A DNA stretch of 64,000 nt from Marinobacter sp. SS13-12 (GCF_030227115.1 NZ_JASSUA010000001.1:2294001-2358000); one strand, 5' to 3'. Positions 8,979 through 19,719 are shown, numbered from the stretch's first letter. Translations and numbers: made by a program. Notes: generated from the letters alone by a model not told the origin.

Positions 8979-11351
8979 TTGGAAGATTACATTATCTGGT
9001 TTGATCACCTGGGAATGTCAGATGTTGACCGGGTTGGAGGAAAGAATGCCTCCCTCGGTGAAATGATCAGTAATCTCGCCAATGCAGGTGTTACGGTGCC
9101 CGGAGGCTTCGCCACCACGGCCCATGCTTATCGTGAGTTCCTCGCAAAAGATGGCCTGCGCGAAAAGATCGATAACACGCTCGACGCCCTGGACATTAAC
9201 GATGTTAATGAACTTGCACGAGTTGGCTCCCAGATCCGCCAGTGGATCCTCGATACACCCTTCCCCGAGGCACTGGAAAAACCGCTGGAAGACGCTTACG
9301 CGAAACTGCGCGGCGGTAATGACAATATGGCGGTTGCGGTGCGTTCCTCCGCCACAGCCGAAGACCTGCCGGATGCTTCTTTTGCGGGCCAGCAGGAAAC
9401 GTTCCTCAATGTGGTGGGGCTGGAGCAGGTTCGCACGTCGGTGAAGGAAGTGTTTGCCTCGCTGTTTAATGACCGTGCCATATCCTACCGTGTTCACCAC
9501 GGTTTTGATCACAAGCAGGTAGCCCTGTCTGCGGGCATCCAGAAGATGGTTCGCAGCGAAACCGCCGCCAGCGGTGTCATGTTTACCCTGGACACGGAAT
9601 CCGGCTTCCGGGATGTGGTGTTTATTACCGGCTCCTATGGACTCGGCGAAACCGTGGTTCAGGGTGCGGTAAACCCCGATGAGTTTTACGTTCACAAGCC
9701 CACCCTTGATGCCGGCCGGCCCGCTGTTCTGCGTCGTAACCTCGGCAGCAAGGCCATCAAGATGGTCTATCACACGGATCCGTCCGCAGAGCAGTTTGTG
9801 GAAACCGTCAAGGTCGAGCAGGAGGAGCGTAATCGCTTCTGTATTACCGATGCCGAAGTGGAAGAGCTGGCCAAACAGGCCATGATCATCGAAAACCACT
9901 ACCAGCGCCCGATGGACATCGAGTGGGCGAAAGACGGTGACGACGGCCTTATCTACATCGTTCAGGCCCGCCCTGAAACCGTCAAGAGCCGCGCATCCGC
10001 CAACGTGATGGAGCGCTATCTGCTGAACGAAACCGGCACGGTTCTGGTGGAGGGTCGCAGTATTGGTCACAAGATTGGCAGTGGCCCCGTCAAGATCATC
10101 ACCAGTATCAAGGAAATGGACCGGGTACAGGCCGGCGATGTGCTGGTCACCGATATGACCGATCCGGACTGGGAGCCGGTGATGAAACGGGCCTCCGCCA
10201 TTGTCACGGACCGTGGCGGGCGTACCTGCCACGCCGCCATTATTGCCCGTGAACTGGGCATACCGGCGGTGGTTGGTTGCGGCGATGCAACGGACGTGCT
10301 GAAAGACGGTCAGGAAGTGACCGTATCCTGCGCCGAAGGTGACACCGGCCTGATTTACGAAGGCAGCCTGGATTTCGAGCTGAAAGAGAACACGGTTGAT
10401 TCCATGCCCAATATTCCGTTCAAGATCATGATGAACGTGGGCAACCCGGACCGTGCCTTCGACTTCCAGGCCCTGCCCAATGAAGGCGTAGGCCTGGCAC
10501 GCCTGGAATTCATTATCAACCGTATGATCGGTGTGCATCCCAAGGCTCTGCTCAACTATGACGGCCTGCCCCGTGACATTCGCCAGACCGTGGAAAAGCG
10601 CATTTCCGGGTACAGCTCACCGGTGGATTTCTACGTCGACAAACTGGTTGAAGGCATTTCCACCCTGGCAGCGGCGTTTGCCCCCAAGAAAGTGATTGTC
10701 CGGCTGTCGGATTTCAAGTCCAACGAGTACGCCAACCTCATCGGTGGCACCCTGTACGAGCCGGACGAGGAAAACCCGATGCTGGGCTTCCGGGGCGCTT
10801 CCCGCTATATCTCCGAGACCTTCCGTGACTGTTTCGAGCTTGAGTGTCGGGCCCTGAAGAAGGTGCGCAACGAGATGGGCTTCACCAACGTGGAAGTGAT
10901 GGTGCCGTTTGTGCGCACCGTGGGTGAAGCGGAACAGGTGGTGAACCTGCTGGCCGAGAATGGTCTCAAGCGTGGTGATAACGGCCTGAGAGTCATCATG
11001 ATGTGTGAGTTGCCTGCCAATGCCTTGCTGGCGGATCAGTTCCTGGAGCATTTTGACGGGTTTTCCATCGGCTCCAACGATCTGACCCAGCTGACCCTGG
11101 GGCTGGACAGGGATTCAGGCATCATTGCGCACCTGTTCGACGAGCGGAACGACGCCGTCAAGGCCTTGCTGGCCAGTGCTATTCAGGCCTGCAAAAAGGC
11201 CAATAAGTACATCGGTATCTGCGGGCAGGGGCCATCCGATCATCCGGATCTTGCAAAGTGGCTGATGGACCAGGGTATCGATTCGGTGTCCCTGAACCCG
11301 GACTCGGTTCTGGATACATGGTTCTTCCTTGCTGACGAGAAAATCGACTGA
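8979..11351 (+). CDS. ppsA: Phosphoenolpyruvate synthase
   Basis: The enzyme converts pyruvate, ATP and water to PEP, AMP and phosphate for gluconeogenesis. From the TTG codon at 8979 it has 790 residues, close to the 792 of E. coli PpsA. That start has AAGGGAGA 7 nt upstream and gives the conserved N-terminus [28 protein letters not shown]; the upstream ATG has neither. The swivelling phosphohistidine is H418 in [21 protein letters not shown]. The PEP/pyruvate-binding barrel at the C-terminus has [18 protein letters not shown]. It is probably controlled after translation by the adjacent PpsR. Confidence 0.96.
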   Translation: MEDYIIWFDHLGMSDVDRVGGKNASLGEMISNLANAGVTVPGGFATTAHAYREFLAKDGLREKIDNTLDALDINDVNELARVGSQIRQWILDTPFPEALEKPLEDAYAKLRGGNDNMAVAVRSSATAEDLPDASFAGQQETFLNVVGLEQVRTSVKEVFASLFNDRAISYRVHHGFDHKQVALSAGIQKMVRSETAASGVMFTLDTESGFRDVVFITGSYGLGETVVQGAVNPDEFYVHKPTLDAGRPAVLRRNLGSKAIKMVYHTDPSAEQFVETVKVEQEERNRFCITDAEVEELAKQAMIIENHYQRPMDIEWAKDGDDGLIYIVQARPETVKSRASANVMERYLLNETGTVLVEGRSIGHKIGSGPVKIITSIKEMDRVQAGDVLVTDMTDPDWEPVMKRASAIVTDRGGRTCHAAIIARELGIPAVVGCGDATDVLKDGQEVTVSCAEGDTGLIYEGSLDFELKENTVDSMPNIPFKIMMNVGNPDRAFDFQALPNEGVGLARLEFIINRMIGVHPKALLNYDGLPRDIRQTVEKRISGYSSPVDFYVDKLVEGISTLAAAFAPKKVIVRLSDFKSNEYANLIGGTLYEPDEENPMLGFRGASRYISETFRDCFELECRALKKVRNEMGFTNVEVMVPFVRTVGEAEQVVNLLAENGLKRGDNGLRVIMMCELPANALLADQFLEHFDGFSIGSNDLTQLTLGLDRDSGIIAHLFDERNDAVKALLASAIQACKKANKYIGICGQGPSDHPDLAKWLMDQGIDSVSLNPDSVLDTWFFLADEKID

Positions 11352-11378
11352 CCAATTCGAGAAAAGGAGAGCGCAAGC

Positions 11379-11861
11379 GTGCCTATCGTAACCCCTGATC
11401 TGTGTGATGATTATCCGGAAATACTCGTGGTGGAGCCGGGATTTCGCAATTATGGCGCCCGGGATGCGTTCGGCGGCGAGATTGTGACGGTCAAGTGCTT
11501 TGAGGATAACTCCATCGTCAAAGAGCAGGTTGCCCTTCCGGGAAACGGACGTGTGATGGTTGTTGACGGCGGCGGCTCAAAGCGCGCCGCGCTGCTCGGC
11601 GATATGCTGGCGGAAAAGGCGGCTGACAATGGTTGGGCCGGGCTGATTATTTATGGCTGCATACGGGACGTGGACGTGATCGGTAAGACGGCTCTGGGTG
11701 TCCAGGCGCTGGGCACCCATCCGCGCAAAACTGAAAAACGCGGTGTGGGTGACCTGAACGTACCGGTGACATTTGGAGGCGTGACCTTCCACCCGGGCCA
11801 CTATGTCTATGCTGACAACAACGGTATTGTGGTATCCGAGAAGGCGCTCAAGACCGGTTAG
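11379..11861 (+). CDS. rraA: Regulator of ribonuclease E activity A
   Basis: The 160-residue protein belongs to the RraA/MenG-like family. RraA binds the C-terminal half of RNase E and inhibits mRNA decay; some relatives are 4-hydroxy-4-methyl-2-oxoglutarate aldolases. The family core [25 protein letters not shown] and [10 protein letters not shown] is present. The start is GTG with AAAGGAGA just upstream, in the gap after ppsA, so it may be read from the ppsA transcript. RNase E itself is encoded about 3 kb downstream on the other strand. Confidence 0.9.
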   Translation: MPIVTPDLCDDYPEILVVEPGFRNYGARDAFGGEIVTVKCFEDNSIVKEQVALPGNGRVMVVDGGGSKRAALLGDMLAEKAADNGWAGLIIYGCIRDVDVIGKTALGVQALGTHPRKTEKRGVGDLNVPVTFGGVTFHPGHYVYADNNGIVVSEKALKTG

Positions 11862-11930
11862 ATTCTTTTCATTCTGCGAATGCCCGGTAGTCCTTTGCGG
11901 TTACCGGGTATTGCTGTCTGGTCATCCTGA

Positions 11931-12233
11931 TCAGCGTTTTATCTCGACAATCTCCATTCCCAGCAGGAAACCGTCGCCGTCAGGCTCGCAACGCAGTACG
12001 CGACAAACTGTCTCGAACGGGGGGAACTGCTCACTGGTTGTCGGCAGCAGGGTATTTATTTCGTCCCCTTCGGAAAACGCCCTTTCAACGAAGAGTTGCA
12101 TGCCAGTGCCGCTCAGGTCTTTGCAAATACCCGGAAATGTCACACCGTTACTATCCGTGAGTTCGATTTCAAGATTCATCGTCATGCGATGAAAATCGCG
12201 TTTCTCCGAATAGTTTTTCATGAACTCCGACAT
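11931..12233 (-). CDS. PilZ-domain protein
   Basis: The whole 100-residue protein is one PilZ domain. It has the c-di-GMP-binding signature: an EKRDFHR motif near residues 10-16 (RxxxR) and the downstream DLSGTGM (DxSxxG-like). It is therefore likely a cytoplasmic c-di-GMP receptor with no fused output domain. It is convergent with rraA. A diguanylate cyclase occurs in this window at about 44 kb but is not linked to it. Its target is unknown. Confidence 0.88.
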   Translation of the reverse strand: MSEFMKNYSEKRDFHRMTMNLEIELTDSNGVTFPGICKDLSGTGMQLFVERAFSEGDEINTLLPTTSEQFPPFETVCRVLRCEPDGDGFLLGMEIVEIKR

Positions 12234-12322
12234 TGCGGCACCTCACGGTTGTTGTTTTATTCTTTATAATGGCTATGGCGCTGAGCGTCAAAGTATATAC
12301 GTGAGAGTGCCGGGGGCAGAGG

Positions 12323-12994
12323 CTATGCCCAGTTATCGGTTTTCCGGGTTGGCTTCAGGAGCGGGATCACCAACGCGAGAATTACGCCCAGCAAAACCAG
12401 GGCAGCGCCAAGCAGCATGAAGTCGGATTCTTCCTTCGCCTCCAGTCTTTCCTTTTCAGCGGTGAGTACTTCCAGCTCATTGCGAAGTTTCTGATTCTCC
12501 TCGCGAAGCTCGCCGTTTCGGCGGTCAAGGTTGATTGAATCCGCAGCCACTTCCTTGATATTGCTGAGCTCTTCGCTGAGACGGCCGGCCCTGGATTGAA
12601 GAGCCTCCTCGGAGTTTCTGAGCTCATTCCTTTCGCTGGTGACTTCCTGCAGTTGTGTCTTGACCTCGCTCAGTTCGTTACGGGCCTGTTCAAGCTGCCG
12701 GTTTGCCTGTTCAAGACGTTGGCGGGCTATCGGAGTCTCGGTGATGTAGCGGCTGACTATCCAGCCTTCGATGCCATCGGGGGTGCGTACCCGGCTATAG
12801 CCGGACTCAGAGGTTTCCAGGAGCTCGAGGGCGGTACCACTACGAACGCCGGAATGGAGAATGCGATATTGTGTCCCTTCACCGCTGCGGATGGGAGCAA
12901 AAAGTGTATCGTCGACGTAGACGGTTTTTGCATGGGCTGAGGTGGCAGCGACCATCAACACAATCAAGCAGATAAAAAGACGTTTAGGCGACAC
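12323..12994 (-). CDS. YgiM-like SH3-domain protein with coiled coil and C-terminal TM
   Basis: The mature product has a signal peptide (KRLFICLIVLMVAATSAHA), a bacterial SH3 domain (VYVDDTLFAPIRSGEGTQYRILHSGVRSGTALELLE onward), a long coiled coil rich in Q, E and R, and a C-terminal hydrophobic helix followed by a basic tail. This is the architecture of E. coli YgiM (206 residues) and the TIGR04211 family. I placed the start at a GTG (223 residues) because an AGGGAA precedes it and the signal peptide follows directly. An ATG at 13069 in the same frame would add 25 residues and cannot be excluded. The role is probably in the cell envelope but is unknown. Confidence 0.78.
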   Translation of the reverse strand: MSPKRLFICLIVLMVAATSAHAKTVYVDDTLFAPIRSGEGTQYRILHSGVRSGTALELLETSESGYSRVRTPDGIEGWIVSRYITETPIARQRLEQANRQLEQARNELSEVKTQLQEVTSERNELRNSEEALQSRAGRLSEELSNIKEVAADSINLDRRNGELREENQKLRNELEVLTAEKERLEAKEESDFMLLGAALVLLGVILALVIPLLKPTRKTDNWA

Positions 12995-13112
12995 TGGCTT
13001 TGTTCCCTGAAACAGCAAGTTGAGGCGCAATTTTGTCACAGATACCGGGTCATACAAGGTAGCGTTCATTACAAAAAACTCATGGAGTTCGATGCGGGCA
13101 CAGGGGCGCGGC

Positions 13113-13412
13113 TCACGGGAGCACAGCCTTGAAGGGTTTGACGGTAACCCGCTGGTAAACCCCGGCTTCCACGTAGGGATCGGCATCTGCCCAGGCCTGG
13201 GCAGACTCCAGGGAGTCAAACTCGGCAATGACCAGGCTGCCGGTAAATCCCGCATCACCCGGTTCCGGGGTGTCGAGTGCAGGGTGGGGGCCTGCAACCA
13301 GCAGCCTGCCCTCGTCCTTCAGGGCGTTGAGCCGTGCAATATGGTCTGGACGGGCCGAAGATCTCAGTGACAGGCTGTCTTCAACGTCCTCGCTGATAAT
13401 GGCGTAATACAT
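13113..13412 (-). CDS. YciI family protein
   Basis: The start [44 protein letters not shown] is the classic YciI pattern. The conserved aspartate and histidine near residues 23-24, and the C-terminal [19 protein letters not shown], are present. The 99-residue length matches E. coli YciI. Function in the family is poorly defined; some members are dehalogenase-like or enzyme-like. It is divergent from rnm with 85 bp between start codons. Confidence 0.9.
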   Translation of the reverse strand: MYYAIISEDVEDSLSLRSSARPDHIARLNALKDEGRLLVAGPHPALDTPEPGDAGFTGSLVIAEFDSLESAQAWADADPYVEAGVYQRVTVKPFKAVLP

Positions 13413-13497
13413 GGCGTTCTCCGGATATTTGCTGACACGGGCCAGTGCCTGGCTGATACACTGGCACCTTTGTAATAACTCTGAAATCGGAATCGAT

Positions 13498-14376
13498 GTG
13501 ACTATAACGCAAGAAGCTGAGTTCTGCATTGATCTGCATTGCCACAGTACGGCATCAGACGGCGCCCTGGCGCCGGAAGATCTTGTGCGGCGGGCCAGCG
13601 ATAAAGGTGTGACCCACCTCGCACTGACGGATCACGACACTATTTCAGGTCTGGGCGATGCCACAGAGGCAGCGCAGGCCGCTGGTATTTCTCTGGTTGC
13701 GGGTACTGAACTCTCCTGTCTCTGGAGAAGCCACACGATACATATCGTCGGGCTGGATTTTGATACCTCAGACCACAACCTCAATGCTGCTCTGGCACGT
13801 CAGAATGATAACCGCTGGCGCCGCGCCCGCACGATTGCCGAAAAGCTTGCCAAGTTGAAAATTGACGACATGGTGGAGAAGGCCACGCTCAAGGCTGGCG
13901 GCGATGTGCCGGGCCGGCCGCATTTTGCCAGGGTGCTGGTGGAGGAAGGAGTGGTCAAGGACTCGGCACAGGCCTTCAAACGTTACCTGGGTTCCGGCAA
14001 GGCGGGTGATGTGAAGGGCTTCTGGCCTTCGCTGGAGGAGGTGGTGCAATGGATTACTGGTGCAGCGGGGATTGCGGTCCTGGCGCATCCCAGAAAATAC
14101 AAACTGACTGCTACCAAATTGCGGGCGTTGACCAGCGATTTTCGCCAGGCCGGCGGCCGGGCTATCGAGGTGTCCACATCGGGCCAGTCCAGTGGCGACC
14201 TTGGCTTCCTGGCGGAGCTGTGCCGCCGCGAGAACCTGTTGGCTTCCCAGGGCAGTGATTTTCACTTTCCCGGGGCACCCTGGTGTGAACTGGGCTCCAT
14301 AATGAAAATGCCAGACGGGCTCGATCCCGTCTGGCATCATTTCAGACAACCGGTAGGCGTTCCCGCAGCGGTTTAA
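13498..14376 (+). CDS. rnm: PHP-domain 5'-3' exoribonuclease Rnm (RNase AM, TrpH/YciV)
   Basis: From the GTG start the protein has 292 residues, one fewer than E. coli RNase AM. The PHP metal-site motifs are clear: [11 protein letters not shown] near the N-terminus, LTDHDTISG, and a C-terminal GSDFHFPG. In E. coli the enzyme trims 5' ends of rRNAs and digests short RNAs, and family members can also release phosphate from 3',5'-bisphosphonucleotides. The upstream reading frame has a 29-codon extension that I excluded. The last codons overlap the convergent YecA-type gene by four bases, and the coding region contains a terminator for that opposite unit. Confidence 0.88.
   Translation: MTITQEAEFCIDLHCHSTASDGALAPEDLVRRASDKGVTHLALTDHDTISGLGDATEAAQAAGISLVAGTELSCLWRSHTIHIVGLDFDTSDHNLNAALARQNDNRWRRARTIAEKLAKLKIDDMVEKATLKAGGDVPGRPHFARVLVEEGVVKDSAQAFKRYLGSGKAGDVKGFWPSLEEVVQWITGAAGIAVLAHPRKYKLTATKLRALTSDFRQAGGRAIEVSTSGQSSGDLGFLAELCRRENLLASQGSDFHFPGAPWCELGSIMKMPDGLDPVWHHFRQPVGVPAAV
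14308..14337 (-). terminator. Rho-independent terminator of rne-yecA, inside rnm coding sequence
   Basis: A perfect 12-bp stem (ATGCCAGACGGG / CCCGTCTGGCAT) with a six-base loop lies within the last codons of rnm. On the minus strand it is followed by TTTTCATTAT and sits 36 bases past the stop codon of the YecA-type gene, so it fits a terminator for that transcript. On the plus strand the hairpin is followed by CATTTC, a poorer U-tract. Confidence 0.75.
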
Positions 14377-14912
14377 TCCGGAGCGTGGAACAACAGGTAC
14401 AGATCCGTCAGCGAGTCCGGAATCGCGTCCGCCATGTCACGTGACAGTTTCGGGCTGTTGCGGACGTTCTGGAAATCTTCATCCTCGAACAGGCCTGACA
14501 GTGTCAGCATCGGCACCAGCAGGTCTGCGGTTTCTTCCTCACCTGCTTCCAGCCACGCATCCTCATTTTCAAGGAACGTATCCACAAAGCCTGCGCACCA
14601 GTTTTCCAGTGCATTCATCGGATCGCCATCTTCAGGCTCCGGCAACTCCAGGGGCTGCCCCAGGTCCAGAGCGTGGGCCATATCCCGGCCGAGTTGTTCC
14701 ACAGCATTACGGAAGGTATCCGGAATCTGGCCGCCGGGCGCCTCATCGGCGCCCGTAGCCAGCCTGAAGATGTCCTCAGTGCTGAGTGATGCCGGGCCTA
14801 CCACGCTGGCGCAGACAACCCCGTGCAAACCGAAGAAGTCCAGGGCGTCGTCGCCCCAGGGTTCTGCGAACAAGATGTCTTCCAGCGCTTCAATGTCCGA
14901 ATCTGATAGCAT
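14373..14912 (-). CDS. UPF0149 / YecA-YgfB family protein
   Basis: The 179-residue acidic protein starts MLSDSDIEALEDILF and has the family WCAGF motif in ENWCAGFVDTFL, which marks UPF0149 proteins (YgfB/YecA). It lacks the C-terminal SEC-C zinc tail of YecA. Members are cytoplasmic and mostly uncharacterised; YgfB of Pseudomonas affects transcription of an antibiotic-resistance gene. It lies 3 bases after the rne stop codon, so it is almost certainly co-transcribed with RNase E. Confidence 0.85.
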   Translation of the reverse strand: MLSDSDIEALEDILFAEPWGDDALDFFGLHGVVCASVVGPASLSTEDIFRLATGADEAPGGQIPDTFRNAVEQLGRDMAHALDLGQPLELPEPEDGDPMNALENWCAGFVDTFLENEDAWLEAGEEETADLLVPMLTLSGLFEDEDFQNVRNSPKLSRDMADAIPDSLTDLYLLFHAPD

Positions 14913-14915
14913 TCG

Positions 14916-17900
14916 TCAGTTACTCCCGGCCTTTTTGGCCTCTTCGGCTGCCCGCTGACGTTTACGGACTTCCCTCGGATCATTGTAGGCGCGGCCCGGT
15001 GTTACCGGTACATCCACCTGGTCGGTTGGTTTTTCCGGCTCTGCTGCTGGCTCCTCGGCCTTTTCAGCGGGCTTGTCGTCCTGCCTGGCCTGTTCGGCTT
15101 CCGGCTCTGCGGAAGGTTCCGGAGCTGCCGCCGGCTTGTCTTCCGGTTTGCTGTCATCATCCTTTGCAGCGGGTTCCGCTGCAGGAGTCTGCTCTGCAGG
15201 CTGTTCGGTTTTATCCGCTTCCGGAGCAGTGGCTGCCGTTTCAGCGGTACCATCAGGGCTGGTGGTTGCCTCGGCTTCGGCCTGCTGCTCGGGTTTTGCA
15301 GTGACTTCGGGTTCTGCAGTCCCGGTGTCTGCCGCTGGCGCCGGCTTCGCAGCTGTTTTGTCTGGGGACGGCTCGTCCGCTGTCTCCGGCGTGGCCGTGT
15401 CAGTCGCTGTTTCGGCCTTCTTCGCTGCAGGCTTCCTGGTGGAAGATCTGCGCGGACGGGCAGGGCGTTTTGGCTTTTCTTCGCTGACCGGCTGTTCCGT
15501 TCCCGGTGATTCAGCAGGTGCTTCTACCTGATCAGCGTTCACTGTGTCCGAGGGTTCCGCCTCTGGCTGCTTCGGGGATGCCTCCGGAGTCGCTGCTGCT
15601 TCAGCCTCCTTGACGCTCCGATTCTCTACCGGCTTTTCGGCTGGTTTATCTACCGGCTTCTCCGCCGGCTTTTCCTCTGACGTATTGGCAGCCGCTACAT
15701 CCGGCTTTACAGCGGGTTGCGCTGCAGGCTGTTTTTCCAGCTGGTCTTCCGGCTGGGTATCTTTCTGGTGCTTTTCACTCCGGGCAGTCTTGCGATCCGC
15801 CGGTGTGGAGGCCGGGGTTTCTGCAGGTGAGCCATCGCGACTGCGATTGCGCCTGGGCTTGCGGCGCTTCTCGTCGGAGCCGGATTTGTCAGCAGCCGGT
15901 TGGGCAGTGCTGTCCTGCGGCTCGGGCTTGTCTTTCAGTTCCCGGGTGTCTTTCTGCTCTCGGGTATCCTTCTGGTCGCGGCTCTGGGGCCGGTTACGAC
16001 CCTGGTTGCGGCCCTGAGGCTGGCCGTCCTTGCGGCTGCTGTCCCGGCGGCTGTCAGCTGCCTTTTCGGGGCCGCCCTGCTGGGCCTGACCACCTCGAGC
16101 CTGGTCTTCACCGCGAGTGCGGTTGGCACCACGATTGCGACTACGATTCTCGTCGCTGCGACCACTGTCACTGCGATTCCCGTTACCATTGCCCTGACGA
16201 CGATCGGCGCCGCTACGGTTGCCCGAGCGGTTATCGTCCCTGGCTACCCTGGACTTGCGACGTTCCTGGCGGTCCTGAGTGCGCCGCTCTTCATTATTGG
16301 GGCGGCCGGTTTGCTGGCGCTTCACCGGTGGCTCGCCAATAACTTCCTCGCCACTGAAAAAGTCGGCAATTTTGCGGCCCAGTTTTCTGAACAGACTTTC
16401 GGTCTGTTCGGACTGAGTTGTTTCCGCTGCTTTCTCCGGGGCCGGCGCTGCAGCCGGAGCCGGAGCAACCGGGCGAATGGCTTTCACGGCAGCCTGCTCG
16501 CGAACCGGAGGCTGGGCCGCCGGAGCCTCGAATATTTCTTCTTCCCGCTCGCTGTATTCCTGAGCCACCTGGTAGCTCGATACATGCTCCGCGCCGGACT
16601 CATCGTCACGCATGCGCAGAATTTCGAAGTGCGGAGTTTCCATGTGAGGTGCGGGGACCACCACAACTTCCACTTCCTGGCGGGCTTCAATGTCGGCCAG
16701 CTGCTTGCGTTTTTCATTGAGCAGGAAGGTGGCGACCGCCACGGGCACCACGGCCCGTACCTGGCCGGTCTTCTCTTTGGAAGACTCTTCGAAAATCAGG
16801 CGCATGATGCTCAGGGCGAGGGACTCTATGCCCCGGATCGTGCCCTGGCCTTCACAGCGTGGGCAGACTTCACTGCGGGTTTCGCCCAGTGACGGGCGCA
16901 GGCGTTGCCGCGACATTTCCAGCAGGCCAAAGCGGGAAATCTTGCCCACCTGAACCCGGGCGCGGTCGATCTCCAGCGCTTCACGCATTTTCTGTTCGAC
17001 TTCCCGCTGGTGTTTGGCCGGGGTCATGTCGATGAAATCGATGACGATCAGACCGCCCATGTCCCGCAGACGCAACTGGCGGGCGATCTCTTCTGCTGCT
17101 TCCAGGTTGGTCTGAAACGCGGTTTCCTCGATGTCGTGGCCCTTGGTGGCCCGCGAGGAGTTGATGTCGATGGACACCAGTGCTTCGGTGGGATCGATAA
17201 CGATCGAACCACCAGAGGGCAGCTTCACTTCCCGCTGGAAGGCAGTCTCGATCTGGCCTTCGATCTGGTAGCGGCTGAACAGGGGGATTTCGTCCTTGTA
17301 CAGCTTGATCTTGTTCTCGAACGACGGCATCACGGCACGAACAAAGCTCAGTACGTCCTCGTAAACCGTACTGGCGTCAATCAATACCTCGCCAATGTCC
17401 TGGCGCAGATAGTCACGCACGGCGCGGATGATCACGTTGCTTTCCTGATGGATCAGGAACGGTGCCTTGCGCTCGCCGGCTGCCTGGGTGATGGCTTCCC
17501 AGAACTGGACCAGGTAGTCGAGGTCCCATTGGAGTTCTTCCGTGGTCCGGCCGATGCCAGCGGTGCGCACGATGATGCCCATGGATTTGGGTACCTGGAC
17601 ATCGCTCATGGCATCTTTCAGCTGAGCCCGCTCATCACCTTCAATGCGGCGGGAAATGCCACCGGCACGAGGGTTGTTGGGCATCAGCACCAGATAACGG
17701 CCGGCGAGGGAGATAAAGGTGGTCAGGGCCGCGCCCTTGTTGCCACGCTCTTCCTTGTCGACCTGGATGATTACTTCCTGGCCTTCGGCAACAACATCCT
17801 TGATGTTGATCTTGCCTTCAATCTGGCCCGGTGATTTTTTGAAATACTCCTTGGAGATTTCTTTAAGGGGGAGGAATCCGTGACGGTCAGCGCCGAAGTC

Positions 17901-18074
17901 CACGAAGGCGGCTTCCAGGCTGGGCTCTACGCGGGTAATACGGCCTTTGTAGATGTTGGCTTTTTTCTGCTCGCGGGAGCTGGATTCAATGTCCAGATCG
18001 AACAGACGCTGGCCGTCTACCAGGGCTACGCGCAACTCTTCAGGGTGAGTTGCATTGATCAGCATTCTTTTCAT
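14916..18074 (-). CDS. rne: Ribonuclease E
   Basis: RNase E is the endonuclease that starts mRNA decay and matures rRNA and tRNA. The N-terminus [31 protein letters not shown] is near-identical to E. coli. An S1 RNA-binding domain (about 35-125), the catalytic aspartates in [13 protein letters not shown] and LIVIDFIDM, and the zinc-link CPRCEGQGT are all present. The C-terminal half (about 520-1052) is low-complexity, with an arginine-rich stretch and then long Pro/Ala/Glu/Lys repeats, so it is a disordered degradosome scaffold. The total of 1052 residues is near the E. coli 1061. A long 5' gap upstream fits autoregulated translation, as in E. coli. Confidence 0.97.
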   Translation of the reverse strand: MKRMLINATHPEELRVALVDGQRLFDLDIESSSREQKKANIYKGRITRVEPSLEAAFVDFGADRHGFLPLKEISKEYFKKSPGQIEGKINIKDVVAEGQEVIIQVDKEERGNKGAALTTFISLAGRYLVLMPNNPRAGGISRRIEGDERAQLKDAMSDVQVPKSMGIIVRTAGIGRTTEELQWDLDYLVQFWEAITQAAGERKAPFLIHQESNVIIRAVRDYLRQDIGEVLIDASTVYEDVLSFVRAVMPSFENKIKLYKDEIPLFSRYQIEGQIETAFQREVKLPSGGSIVIDPTEALVSIDINSSRATKGHDIEETAFQTNLEAAEEIARQLRLRDMGGLIVIDFIDMTPAKHQREVEQKMREALEIDRARVQVGKISRFGLLEMSRQRLRPSLGETRSEVCPRCEGQGTIRGIESLALSIMRLIFEESSKEKTGQVRAVVPVAVATFLLNEKRKQLADIEARQEVEVVVVPAPHMETPHFEILRMRDDESGAEHVSSYQVAQEYSEREEEIFEAPAAQPPVREQAAVKAIRPVAPAPAAAPAPEKAAETTQSEQTESLFRKLGRKIADFFSGEEVIGEPPVKRQQTGRPNNEERRTQDRQERRKSRVARDDNRSGNRSGADRRQGNGNGNRSDSGRSDENRSRNRGANRTRGEDQARGGQAQQGGPEKAADSRRDSSRKDGQPQGRNQGRNRPQSRDQKDTREQKDTRELKDKPEPQDSTAQPAADKSGSDEKRRKPRRNRSRDGSPAETPASTPADRKTARSEKHQKDTQPEDQLEKQPAAQPAVKPDVAAANTSEEKPAEKPVDKPAEKPVENRSVKEAEAAATPEASPKQPEAEPSDTVNADQVEAPAESPGTEQPVSEEKPKRPARPRRSSTRKPAAKKAETATDTATPETADEPSPDKTAAKPAPAADTGTAEPEVTAKPEQQAEAEATTSPDGTAETAATAPEADKTEQPAEQTPAAEPAAKDDDSKPEDKPAAAPEPSAEPEAEQARQDDKPAEKAEEPAAEPEKPTDQVDVPVTPGRAYNDPREVRKRQRAAEEAKKAGSN

Positions 18075-18669
18075 GGAAAGAAGTGGTTCCTGTCGTTTGG
18101 TTTGGACAGAAAACCTGGGGGAATGGCATCAGCGAAGCAGAACTTGCGTGCCGCGGGCCCCGTCGTTCGGGGCAAGCCGGCGGCCAGACGAATCAGATCC
18201 CTGCGGGAAGTCTTCCCGGGGTTCCGAGGCCACCGCCGACAGTTCGACTGCCCGAAGGCAGGGAGGTGTCGTGTAGGGTTAATGTCTGTTGACGCATGTT
18301 ATCCGTTTTCAGGTTCACGCGGGTGCCTGGGTCTCACGTCGTATTCGTAAGCTGGACGGCCCGGCCCTGCGTGCTGGTAAAGATTCTTCGCGATGTCGCC
18401 CGACGGTTTTCCGTACGGTTTCATGTTCTCCCGGCGCCCGGTCAGTTGCCGTTCTCGGCTTCTTCCGTTTCAACCCGGGAGGATTCGGTCGCCGTGCCCG
18501 GTAATGATTGGGCTTTCGGCGTTCAAACTCTCAAATAGTGTCGGTATACTTCTGCCGCTCCGGCTTCTGACATACTGGCCAGGCCGTAGACAAACGGTAA
18601 AGCACGCCGGAATATAACAGTATTTGTCATACCCTTCAATCCCGCAGGCTTTTCGGCGGTAAGGTAATC
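18075..18669. promoter_or_regulatory. 595-bp rne-rluC intergenic region, probable long rne leader
   Basis: This gap between divergent rne and rluC is the only stretch over 300 bases without a gene. Short frames inside it look spurious. In E. coli, rne has a 361-nt leader whose hairpins let RNase E control its own mRNA, so a long leader on the minus strand is expected by analogy. I cannot fold it by eye well enough to claim those hairpins. The right part holds a possible plus-strand promoter for rluC. The rne ribosome-binding site is weak: the nearest match, AGGAA, is unusually far from the ATG. Confidence 0.5.
18522..18550 (+). promoter_or_regulatory. Possible sigma-70 promoter for rluC
   Basis: TTCAAA at 18522-18527 and TATACT at 18545-18550 are separated by 17 bases. 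The -10 element matches five of six positions and the -35 four of six. It would give a leader of about 110 nt before the rluC ATG. It was found by eye only, in a region that must hold promoters for both flanking genes. Confidence 0.4.
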
Positions 18670-19719
18670 ATGTCCAGATCTCCCAGGCAGAAACGCGCTT
18701 CTTCCTCATCCCGGTCAGCCAGGGATGCGCGGAGCAGTCAGGCGCCCGGCACCCGGAATGCAGAGGTGAAGCAGGGGGTGCGAAAAGTGGTAGTGGATGA
18801 GGACAACGCCGGGCAGCGGGTAGACAATTACCTGATGGCGCAGATTCGGGATGTGCCGCGCAGCATCATCTACCGTATTATCCGCAAGGGCGAGGTGCGG
18901 GTGAACAAGGGTCGGGTCAGGCCTGACACCCGCCTGAACACCGGGGATGAAGTGCGCATTCCCCCTGTCACCCGCAAGGAAAAACCGGAGCAGGTTGTAC
19001 CCGGTTCCCGGGTTCAGGGGGTGATGCAGGATGCGGTCATTTTCGAAAACGATGAGATGCTGGTGGTGAACAAACCATCCGGCATTGCCGTCCATGGTGG
19101 CAGCGGCCTGGATTTTGGCCTGATCGAGGTGCTCAGGGCAGCAAGGCCCGAGTCAAAGTTCCTGGAACTCGTTCATCGCCTGGACCGCGATACCTCCGGC
19201 CTGGTGATGGTAGCGAAAAAACGCTCGGCGTTGCGCTATCTTCAGGATGAATTGCGCCATAAGCGCATTCGTAAGAGGTATCATGCGCTGGTCGCCGGGG
19301 ACTGGTCGCAGTCGGTCAAGCGGGTTGACGAACCGTTATTGCGCTTTGAGCTGGGTTCAGGTGAGCGCCGGGTACGGGTAGACAGTGCCGGCAAGGAGTC
19401 TCTCACGTTGTTCCGGTGTCTGGAATTCTACAGTGGGTACAGTCTTGTGGAAGCCTCTCCGGTGACGGGGCGAACCCATCAGATTCGTGTGCACAGCGCC
19501 TGGGCGGGTCATCCGATTGCCGGGGATGACAAGTATATGGATGATGTGAGTCTTCGGGCTTTCCGCTCCGCTGGTGGCCAGCGATTGATGCTGCATGCCC
19601 GGTCGCTGGACTTTACATTGCCTTCAACCGGCGAAGCTGTTCATCTGGAGGCGCCTTATGACAAGGCGTTTGGCGATACCATCGCCAGGCTGACGGCACG
19701 TCGGAAGGCATCCGAATAA
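18670..19719 (+). CDS. rluC: 23S rRNA pseudouridine synthase RluC
   Basis: RluC makes pseudouridines at 955, 2504 and 2580 of 23S rRNA in E. coli. The protein has a basic N-terminal extension (1-35), an S4 RNA-binding domain (about 38-95), and the catalytic motif HRLDRDTSG with D172. The C-terminal signature GRTHQIRVHSAWAGHPIAGDDKY is also present. The 349 residues slightly exceed the E. coli 319 because of the N-terminal extension. It is divergent from rne, exactly as in E. coli, and heads a run with the HAD phosphatase and sppA. Confidence 0.93.
   Translation: MSRSPRQKRASSSSRSARDARSSQAPGTRNAEVKQGVRKVVVDEDNAGQRVDNYLMAQIRDVPRSIIYRIIRKGEVRVNKGRVRPDTRLNTGDEVRIPPVTRKEKPEQVVPGSRVQGVMQDAVIFENDEMLVVNKPSGIAVHGGSGLDFGLIEVLRAARPESKFLELVHRLDRDTSGLVMVAKKRSALRYLQDELRHKRIRKRYHALVAGDWSQSVKRVDEPLLRFELGSGERRVRVDSAGKESLTLFRCLEFYSGYSLVEASPVTGRTHQIRVHSAWAGHPIAGDDKYMDDVSLRAFRSAGGQRLMLHARSLDFTLPSTGEAVHLEAPYDKAFGDTIARLTARRKASE

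Noticed and set aside
9018..10538. A 506-codon open frame on the minus strand opposite ppsA
   Set aside because: It is antisense to a highly conserved enzyme and has the histidine- and glycine-rich composition of a shadow frame in GC-rich coding DNA. No family motif or ribosome-binding site supports it.
11880..11911. A 10-bp hairpin between rraA and the PilZ gene
   Set aside because: The stem has a wobble and no T-run follows it; it may be a weak terminator but the evidence is too thin to annotate.
15000..16500. Repetitive Pro/Ala/Glu/Lys coding tract as a possible separate repeat element
   Set aside because: It is the disordered C-terminal half of RNase E and is in frame with the rest of the protein.
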